Shown here in pieces: positions 15,278-19,737 of a DNA stretch of 19,737 bases. The DNA comes from an uncultured Clostridia bacterium. GTDB taxonomy: Bacteria > Bacillota > Clostridia > Oscillospirales > Acutalibacteraceae. Under the pieces are notes generated by a model. It had not been told where the DNA came from. It saw nothing but the letters and a program-made list of their open reading frames with translations, and made no database searches. The DNA lies in contig CAMUZD010000005.1 of NCBI GenBank assembly GCA_947165115.1, positions 1 through 19,737 of the forward strand, given 5' to 3'. Both the position numbers and the translations under genes were made by a program. Position 1 is the stretch's first letter. The number at the start of each line of letters is the position of its first letter.

Positions 15278-16183
15278 ATGAAAAAAACAATCTGTTTGCT
15301 CTGCATAATGCTGACGGTGCTGCTGTGCGCCTGCGGCAGGGTTACATACACCGGCAATTCCGGTATAGTGCAGACGGGCGTCAATGTCAGCGAAACGGAA
15401 ACCACCAAAAAAGAGAGCCCGACCGTCACCGACGGCTCGGAGCTTAAAAACCGCCCCGAAATCTGGGCGGCGAAGTATCCCGAAATGATGGCGGAGCTCA
15501 ATGAATTCTTCATCGTGCGCGGCGAGGAGACTTCCTACTACTATTACAGAACCGGCAGCACTTTCGAGAGCTGGGTGAATTCTGAGCTGAATATCGATAA
15601 ATGGTATTATCACGCCGGCAAAATCATTTCAAATGACGGCAAGTGGGCGATTGACAAGGCCGAGGAGCTCTCGCCGATGAGCACATACGAAGCCAAGGAA
15701 TACAGCGGACCGACTCTCTCCGCGGAGCAGAGAAATCCCAAGGCGGGAGTGGTTTATGCCGCGAATTCCTGCACTCCGTTCACTCTGCTCGGTCTGCGCC
15801 TTGACGGCGACGGCTCTCAGGACGGAAACGGCAAAGAGCTTGCGCTCAAAGGCATCCGTTCCGATTTCAAGACCGGAGAGACAATCAAATTCTATATAAA
15901 CGGCGCTAACGCCCTCGACGGCTCAGAAAATCTTCTCGCCAATAAGCTGAGAATCTTTTGCCTGCCCCACAGGGACGCAAAGGATTATGTGATTATGAGC
16001 GCCGACAATGTCGCGGCAATCAGCGCCTTCAGCGATTACTATCAGGATGCGCCCTACGGCGGCTGGAACTTTGAGAACGCTGTTAATAACGACGAACAGA
16101 ACAACTTCCTCCCCGGCACCTACGACATCCTCTTCTATTACGAAAACACTCTTGCATACTACGTGATAATAAATATTGAGTAA
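15278..16183 (+). CDS. Putative lipoprotein of unknown function
   Basis: A 301-residue exported protein. The N-terminus MKKTICLL... has a hydrophobic core and a lipobox LCAC with Cys19 as the probable lipid-modified residue. The mature part starts with a Thr/Ser/Glu-rich tether (about 25-50), then a folded region rich in aromatic residues (for example SYYYYRTG and WYYHAGK) and, near the C-terminus, beta-rich segments ending LPGTYDILFYYENTLAYYVIINIE. I do not recognise a domain. GGAGGAG precedes the ATG. It is probably a single-gene unit between its promoter (15204-15232) and the terminator at 16202-16229. It is G/C-rich compared with the CARF cassette and similar in style to the host genes. 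Confidence 0.85.
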   Translation: MKKTICLLCIMLTVLLCACGRVTYTGNSGIVQTGVNVSETETTKKESPTVTDGSELKNRPEIWAAKYPEMMAELNEFFIVRGEETSYYYYRTGSTFESWVNSELNIDKWYYHAGKIISNDGKWAIDKAEELSPMSTYEAKEYSGPTLSAEQRNPKAGVVYAANSCTPFTLLGLRLDGDGSQDGNGKELALKGIRSDFKTGETIKFYINGANALDGSENLLANKLRIFCLPHRDAKDYVIMSADNVAAISAFSDYYQDAPYGGWNFENAVNNDEQNNFLPGTYDILFYYENTLAYYVIINIE

Positions 16184-16201
16184 AAGCATATTATCAAAAA
16201 T

Positions 16202-16229
16202 AAAGCGGCACGGATTTCCGTGCCGCTTT
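16202..16229. terminator. Strong intrinsic terminator after the lipoprotein gene
   Basis: A near-perfect 12-13 bp stem, AAAGCGGCACGGA (16202-16214) with TCCGTGCCGCTTT (16217-16229), is followed by TTTAATATTATT. A-rich sequence on the left also allows use from the opposite strand. Confidence 0.9.
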
Positions 16230-16375
16230 AATATTATTACCGAATTCAGCTAATTTCCTTTTTGCATATTCATTCCCCGGCTTAATAGATTTGGCAATCC
16301 GATTTATGAATGTGAAACAGATTTTCCTTATACTTGATTAATCTGATGATGGAATGCTGCCTCAAAAAGCAGTTT

Positions 16376-17113
16376 TCAGCTTTGTGCTTCTTTTTTTATT
16401 ATTCCTACAATTTCATCTTTTATTTTATCTTCAATTTCTTTATTATTCTCATTTTCATTTTTTATTCTATCTTCAATTACTTTTTTTATTCTTTCTTCTC
16501 TATTTCTATTAATTTCAATATTTTCTTTTTTTAGTTCTTCTTCAATTGCTTTTTTTATTCTTTCTTTTATTATTTTAGTTTTTGTTTCTTTCCCTATTTT
16601 AGATATAAATCCTTCCTTAAGGTCAGATGTTATATCAATATCATTTTCTATTTCAATTTCTGTCATTATTTTTGCTTCAATTTCTGTTATTATTCTTGTT
16701 TCAGTTTCCTTTTCTGCGTTTGCTTCAATTACTTTTCGTATTTTTTCTTCAATTTGTTCTTTTATTATTGTTTCAATTTCTTTTTCTATTATTTTCCCAG
16801 CGGCTACTGCTTTTGCTTCTTTAATTTGTTCTCCTACAGTTTCGTTAAAACCTTTTTCATTGGAATCTTTCATGAATGACCATGCCTTGACAAGCCCGTA
16901 GAGCTTATCAAAATCTTTGCGCGCCTCTTCCCAAGGGGCTTTAATTTTGTCATCAAGCATTTCCCAGTTTTCGGTGCCCACGCCCAATATAAGCTCATTG
17001 TAGAATCTGTCACGGTTGCGCGGATTATTTCTGGTGAAATGAAACCACATATTCAGCGCGTGCATATTCTTTCTCATTTTTTCTAAATCAATGTTGATTT
17101 TAACGTCGCTCAT
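16376..17113 (-). CDS. Lys/Glu/Ile-rich coiled-coil protein of unknown function
   Basis: A 245-residue protein in two unlike parts. Residues 1 to about 85 look like a normal folded helical domain (LNMWFHFTRNNPRNRDRFYNE, then EARKDFDKLYGLVKAWSF). Residues about 95-245 are almost only Lys, Glu, Ile, Arg and Asn, with recurring units of the type EERIKKVIEDRI, KERIKKAIEEEL and EEKIRKVIEANA. These predict a long helical coil. The DNA for the second part is far more A/T-rich and purine-biased on the coding strand than the first; two copies of a near-identical 28-base tract (16471-16498, 16540-16567) lie 69 bases (23 codons) apart, which suggests growth by repeat expansion. GAGGAGG precedes the ATG and it has its own promoter. 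There is no signal peptide. No function is recognised; ordinary calls by homology to coiled-coil proteins would be unreliable. Confidence 0.78.
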   Translation of the reverse strand: MSDVKINIDLEKMRKNMHALNMWFHFTRNNPRNRDRFYNELILGVGTENWEMLDDKIKAPWEEARKDFDKLYGLVKAWSFMKDSNEKGFNETVGEQIKEAKAVAAGKIIEKEIETIIKEQIEEKIRKVIEANAEKETETRIITEIEAKIMTEIEIENDIDITSDLKEGFISKIGKETKTKIIKERIKKAIEEELKKENIEINRNREERIKKVIEDRIKNENENNKEIEDKIKDEIVGIIKKEAQS

Positions 17114-17146
17114 TTTTTCCTCCTCAAAATCAAAAATCTAAATATT

Positions 17147-17175
17147 ATTATATCAAGGTATTTTTCTTTTTGCAA
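17147..17175 (-). promoter_or_regulatory. Promoter of the coiled-coil gene (TTGCAA-N17-TATAAT)
   Basis: Minus strand: -35 TTGCAA (17170-17175), 17-base spacer, -10 TATAAT (17147-17152), about 33 bases before the ATG and just beyond the stop of the upstream flavoprotein gene. Confidence 0.72.
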
Positions 17176-17192
17176 TAATGATTTGCCGTACC

Positions 17193-17669
17193 TTATTTCT
17201 CATTTACAATCTTCCCGGTCATGTGTTCCGGGGTGAGTTCGAGCATCTGCACCCGATTGAGCGAGCGTTCAAGCTCATGCTCGAGTTCGTCGGCAGTCGG
17301 GAAGAATTTCGCGCCGAATTTCCGGGCGGTCAGCCGCGTTTCCTCCGGATCTTCGATAATTCTTATTCTGCCGAAAATTATCACGCTCGTTATATTCAGA
17401 GCCCAGTCGCCCTCCTTGCGGAAACCCTTGTCATATACGCAGAAGGACACTCTCTCATCCGCGCGGATTGCGTCGAGCTTATGACCCTCTTTCGCGCAGT
17501 GAAAGTATATTTTGTCCTTTTCTTCATCATAATAAAAGTCTATCGGCAGGGCGTAGGGATAGCCGTTTTCCCCGTGAACCGCAAGCACTCCGCGCCACTC
17601 CTCGCGCAGGATTTTTCTGCAGATTTCATCGTTTACCTGCTGTTTGATTCTTCTCATTTTCCTGAACAT
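17193..17669 (-). CDS. NimA-like pyridoxamine 5'-phosphate oxidase-fold flavin-binding protein
   Basis: A 158-residue split-barrel protein. The family pattern is clear: FRKMRRIKQQVNDEICRKIL, then RGVLAVHGENGYPYALPIDF and IYFHCAKEGHKLDAIRADE, with RVSFCVYD after it. NimA-type proteins bind FMN or heme-like cofactors and include 5-nitroimidazole reductases; a role in drug resistance here is not shown. I chose ATG 17669 because GGAGG lies about 7 bases upstream and the protein then starts like its family. The open frame extends 26 codons further up without a ribosome binding site and into the divergent promoter region. It is probably monocistronic. Confidence 0.9.
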   Translation of the reverse strand: MFRKMRRIKQQVNDEICRKILREEWRGVLAVHGENGYPYALPIDFYYDEEKDKIYFHCAKEGHKLDAIRADERVSFCVYDKGFRKEGDWALNITSVIIFGRIRIIEDPEETRLTARKFGAKFFPTADELEHELERSLNRVQMLELTPEHMTGKIVNEK

Positions 17670-17732
17670 TTTATCGCCTCCGGTGTTTATTCTATCATCA
17701 TTTTCCGCCCCTTGCAACCCGATATATTTTGA

Positions 17733-17761
17733 TTGACAAGAATTCACCGATAATATATAAT
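17733..17761 (+). promoter_or_regulatory. Perfect consensus promoter of the lipoprotein gene at 17796 (TTGACA-N17-TATAAT)
   Basis: TTGACA (17733-17738), 17-base spacer, TATAAT (17756-17761). Expected transcript start is near 17768, about 28 bases before the ATG. Confidence 0.88.
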
Positions 17762-17795
17762 TATTTCAGGCAAATCTGCACCCGGAGGTGAAACA

Positions 17796-18620
17796 ATGAA
17801 AAGGCTCGTTGCGCTTTTCTGCGTGCTTATCATAATTCTTTCGCTCTGTTCCTGCGGCAAAAAGAGCGGGGACGATGCGGATAACACATATAATACACAG
17901 GCCGAAGGCTTCCCCGATCCTGTTAAATATTCAACCAAGAACGAGGAATATTCCGAGGAATTCAAGGATGAAGAGGGCGAAGTGATTGCAAAGCTCGAGA
18001 TTTCATATCCCGTTGTTACAAGCAAAGACAGGCCCGATTCAGCCGAAGAAATCACTCAGTGGTTTGAGGAATATAAAGACGGCGAAATCGATAATATCAA
18101 AATGAATCTCGAATCGCTCAGGGAGCGCAACCGTAAATTCGGCATCGAGGGTGTGACGGTTACCAGAATCGCGATCGAGCCCTATTATCAGGGCGGTTAT
18201 CATGTTTCCTATCTGATAAAGAAACAGACCGGCACCAATCCCGATGAGGATGACGGCACTGTGACTGCCTGCACCTTCTCGCTGGCCGACGGCTACCGCC
18301 TCTCGCTCAAATCGCTGTATAAGAGCGAAATCGAGAATCCCCGCGAGGAAATCAAGAGTATGATTCAGGAGGAGGCCGATGTCTCCTATTCCGTGAGAGG
18401 AAATATCGCTCTTTCCGAGGAGCAGAAGAAGATTCTCGATGACCTCTTCGATGATGAAAACTTCTGTATCAAGGAGAATTCCCTTATTTTCCCGTATTCA
18501 TTCAAGATTCTTTCGAGCGGTGCACGCACCGGATTCTACTTATGCCCCGTTGATTACGGCTTTGCCGGCGACGTCCTGCTGACTCCCGAAGAATACTACG
18601 AACAGAATTATAAGGATTGA
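17796..18620 (+). CDS. Putative lipoprotein with DUF3298/RsiV-like C-terminal region
   Basis: A 274-residue exported protein. The signal peptide ends in the lipobox LCSC (Cys20), then an acidic, Asn/Asp-rich tether. The rest fits the DUF4163/DUF3298 pattern of extracytoplasmic proteins such as RsiV: strands with ISYPVVT near the start, a middle part ending TFSLADGYRLSLKSLY, an EIKSMIQEEAD helix, and a C-terminal ENSLIFPYSFKILSSGARTG segment resembling the F-x-I-x-x-x-x-L-x-F-x-x-Y-x-I motif. No sigma-factor-binding domain or membrane helix besides the signal is present, so it is not a true anti-sigma factor. GGAGGTG precedes the ATG. It is followed at once by a small gene and may be co-transcribed with it. 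Confidence 0.85.
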   Translation: MKRLVALFCVLIIILSLCSCGKKSGDDADNTYNTQAEGFPDPVKYSTKNEEYSEEFKDEEGEVIAKLEISYPVVTSKDRPDSAEEITQWFEEYKDGEIDNIKMNLESLRERNRKFGIEGVTVTRIAIEPYYQGGYHVSYLIKKQTGTNPDEDDGTVTACTFSLADGYRLSLKSLYKSEIENPREEIKSMIQEEADVSYSVRGNIALSEEQKKILDDLFDDENFCIKENSLIFPYSFKILSSGARTGFYLCPVDYGFAGDVLLTPEEYYEQNYKD

Positions 18621-18624
18621 TAAT

Positions 18625-18942
18625 ATGCCTGCTGCATTGATAACGGTTTTTGTATCTGTGATGGTTGTGTTTATGATAGCCGCCGGGCAGAACAGTTTCA
18701 TGAAATACCGCATCATTGAGAAAAAGAAAGGAAGGAGAACTGAAATGTCGGTTGAAATGATAAAGGACCTTGTCGGTCAGAATGTAATTATAAGCCTCTT
18801 CAATGAATCTCTTGCCTCCCGCGGCGTGATTATCGCCGTCGAGGATAACTGGGTAAAGGTTGAGGAAAAGAAACAGACGAGGATTATCAACGGCGATATG
18901 ATAAGAGATATCGCAATCGTTCCCGAAAAGAAGGCAAACTGA
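18625..18942 (+). CDS. Small protein: optional TM segment followed by a small beta-rich (LSm-like in size) domain
   Basis: The open frame gives 105 residues: a hydrophobic helix (about 3-21), then from Met41 a compact domain (VEMIKDLVGQNVIISLF, then SRGVIIAVEDNWVKVEEKK, RIINGDMIRDIAIVP) with alternating strands like a small beta-barrel. Two starts are possible. ATG 18625 has a modest AAGGA upstream; ATG 18745 has a stronger AGGAAGGAG about 8 bases upstream and yields a soluble 65-residue protein that covers exactly the domain. I consider the short form at least as likely, and both may be made. The LSm-like comparison is based on length and strand pattern only. Confidence 0.75.
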   Translation: MPAALITVFVSVMVVFMIAAGQNSFMKYRIIEKKKGRRTEMSVEMIKDLVGQNVIISLFNESLASRGVIIAVEDNWVKVEEKKQTRIINGDMIRDIAIVPEKKAN

Positions 18943-18955
18943 TAAATGCAGACAA

Positions 18956-18985
18956 CTCCCTGCCGCTTCACCGAGCCGCAGGGAG
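18956..18985. terminator. Terminator-like hairpin after the small beta-rich gene
   Basis: CTCCCTGC (18956-18963) and GCAGGGAG (18978-18985) form an 8-bp stem around a 14-base loop, followed only by AATTT, so the T-run is weak. Confidence 0.5.
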
Positions 18986-19013
18986 AATTTACATAGGGCA
19001 GGAGTGAGAGAAT

Positions 19014-19247
19014 CTGACTGAGGATGAGAAATACGAAAAGATAGGCAAAACTATTTTTTCCATCACATATTTCGTCTTCGCGCTGAGAATGACTGTTTTC
19101 TTCTCGGCCGCGGCTCTGATTATCCTGCTTATCATCGGCAAACCTCTCTGGATTGCTCCGATAGCAGGTGTCATCGCTTTTCTCATATACCGCGCCGCCC
19201 GCCGCCTTATCCTGCGCATTTTCCTCAGACTCGGAAGAGGAGAATAG
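19014..19247 (+). CDS. Small two-helix membrane protein without an ATG start (CTG start or damaged start)
   Basis: An open frame of 77 codons to TAG 19247. The product starts LTEDEKYEKIGKTIF, then has two hydrophobic stretches (about 17-45 with MTVFFSAAALIILLIIG, and 49-60), and ends in an Arg-rich cytoplasmic tail. Third-position G/C, the amphipathic N-terminus and the membrane pattern look like real coding sequence. There is no ATG before Met27. CTG 19014 lies about 9 bases after GGCAGGAG. GTG 19004 is well placed but out of frame by one base; removing one T near 19013 would join it as V-R-E-L-T-E-D-E. So either a rare CTG start or a one-base lesion is involved. Function unknown. Confidence 0.55.
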   Translation: MTEDEKYEKIGKTIFSITYFVFALRMTVFFSAAALIILLIIGKPLWIAPIAGVIAFLIYRAARRLILRIFLRLGRGE

Positions 19248-19345
19248 AATAAAGCCGAATTATGTCTGCAGCAGCCTACGGATATAATTAAGAATTGAGA
19301 ACGGTCGATGAATGTAAGAAGCATTTATGCTTACATAAGAACGTA

Positions 19346-19366
19346 GGGGCGGATATCATCCGCCCG
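19346..19366. repeat. GTAGGGGCGGAT palindromic dispersed-type repeat
   Basis: GGGCGGAT (19347-19354) and ATCCGCCC (19358-19365) form an 8-bp stem with loop ATC, preceded by ACGTAG. I recall near-identical elements scattered between genes in Clostridia genomes. An adjacent small hairpin, AAGCAT-TT-ATGCTT, lies just upstream (near 19319-19332). Confidence 0.65.
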
Positions 19367-19398
19367 CCCAAGGATATGTGAAGCATTGGATAATAAAG

Positions 19399-19467
19399 AA
19401 AAAGGATTCTTGCGAAGAAGTTCTGGCAGTAAATTGATGCCTTCACTATCAAACAAAAATCCTTTTT
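19399..19467. repeat. Imperfect inverted repeat, 14-base arms 41 bases apart
   Basis: AAAAAGGATTCTTG (19399-19412) is the inverse of CAAAAATCCTTTTT (19454-19467) with one mismatch. It could be a very small or decayed mobile element, or a long stem-loop. No target duplication is evident. Confidence 0.5.
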
Positions 19468-19516
19468 GCGAGCCAATTATAATACAGCATTAAAAATAAG
19501 TCAAGTATTCATTTAA

Positions 19517-19540
19517 GCCCTCTCCGAATGCGGAGAGGGC
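19517..19540. repeat. 10-bp perfect palindrome, repeat or terminator
   Basis: GCCCTCTCCG (19517-19526) and CGGAGAGGGC (19531-19540) form a perfect stem with loop AATG. It is followed by GTTGCTTTTCTC, so it could act as a plus-strand terminator. It resembles the palindrome at 14264-14283 in style. Confidence 0.65.
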
Positions 19541-19692
19541 GTTGCTTTTCTCCCATATATAATGTAATAGAAACATATAACATACTATATATAGCACGCG
19601 GGAGAGTGATGCGAAAGCTTTGCGCCCGGCTTCCTCAATTCGGCACGCCCGGCGAGGTTGACAAAATGCTGTAAAATAGGTGAAAAAACTTC

Positions 19693-19721
19693 TTGACAAG
19701 GGTTAGAAAAGGTGGTAATAT
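19693..19721 (+). promoter_or_regulatory. Promoter pointing out of the right edge (TTGACA-N17-TAATAT)
   Basis: TTGACA (19693-19698), 17-base spacer, TAATAT (19716-19721). The gene it serves lies beyond the window. Confidence 0.75.
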
Positions 19722-19737
19722 AGCAAGGCACTCGCGG

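Larger units (their letters stand above)
19248..19692. other. Intergenic stretch with hairpin repeats and no convincing gene
   Basis: No frame on either strand here shows a ribosome binding site joined to plausible protein sequence. What it holds is a set of palindromes (listed separately) and an A/T-rich part (19555-19605) of unknown role. Confidence 0.6.

Noticed and set aside
16357..16374. CTGC-loop-GCAG followed by TTTT as a terminator
   Set aside because: Only four base pairs and pointing away from the coiled-coil gene; too weak to list.
16376..16850. T-rich repeated tract as a possible CRISPR or other direct-repeat array
   Set aside because: The repeats are imperfect, not regularly spaced and keep one long reading frame; they encode the Lys/Glu/Ile coil.
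17178..17732. Plus-strand open frame of 184 codons
   Set aside because: It is antisense to the NimA-like gene, which has clear family motifs and a ribosome binding site.
19658..19677. TTGACA at 19658 with TAAAAT at 19672 as a promoter
   Set aside because: Spacing of 8 bases is too short; the TTGACA at 19693 has a proper 17-base spacer.

Overview
The window looks like chromosomal DNA of an anaerobic, Gram-positive gut-type Clostridia (Oscillospiraceae/Ruminococcaceae-like). This rests on an energy-coupling factor (ECF) importer, Cys-anchored lipoproteins, strong GGAGG ribosome binding sites, consensus TTGACA-N17-TATAAT promoters and an oxygen-sensitive glycyl radical enzyme. The taxonomic placement is inference from gene content only.

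Region A (1-5760, minus strand) is a probable corrinoid uptake operon. A promoter (5730-5758) drives a leader with cobalamin-riboswitch features and a terminator hairpin. The leader is followed by a secreted DUF4430-type protein, a 724-residue surface protein with an alpha/alpha-barrel and a C-terminal DUF4430 domain, EcfT, and a fused two-domain EcfA ATPase that runs off the left edge. The barrel plus DUF4430 pairing is the same one found in animal intrinsic factor and transcobalamin.

Region B (5800-9916, plus strand) is a compact three-gene cassette behind a perfect consensus promoter, back to back with the riboswitch promoter. It encodes a CARF-domain nuclease of the Card1/Can2 (DUF1887) type, a membrane protein with Rossmann (TrkA-N-like) domains and a divergent C-terminal RyR domain, and a small free-standing RyR-domain protein. 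The last two genes overlap and a bidirectional terminator closes the unit. No CRISPR array, cas gene or nucleotide cyclase is present in the window. This is the best candidate for a poorly described signalling or defence system.

Region C (9930-15108, minus strand) has an MgtC-family membrane protein, a radical-SAM activase, a glycyl radical enzyme of unknown substrate with an atypical glycyl loop, and an FGGY sugar kinase. The last three are tightly packed and probably form a catabolic unit.

Region D (15200-19737) holds smaller accessory genes: two lipoproteins (one with DUF3298/RsiV-like features), a Lys/Glu/Ile-rich coiled-coil protein, a NimA-like flavin-binding protein, a small beta-rich protein and a short membrane ORF without a normal start codon. 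The last 490 bases carry no convincing gene, but hold several hairpin repeats and a promoter pointing out of the window.
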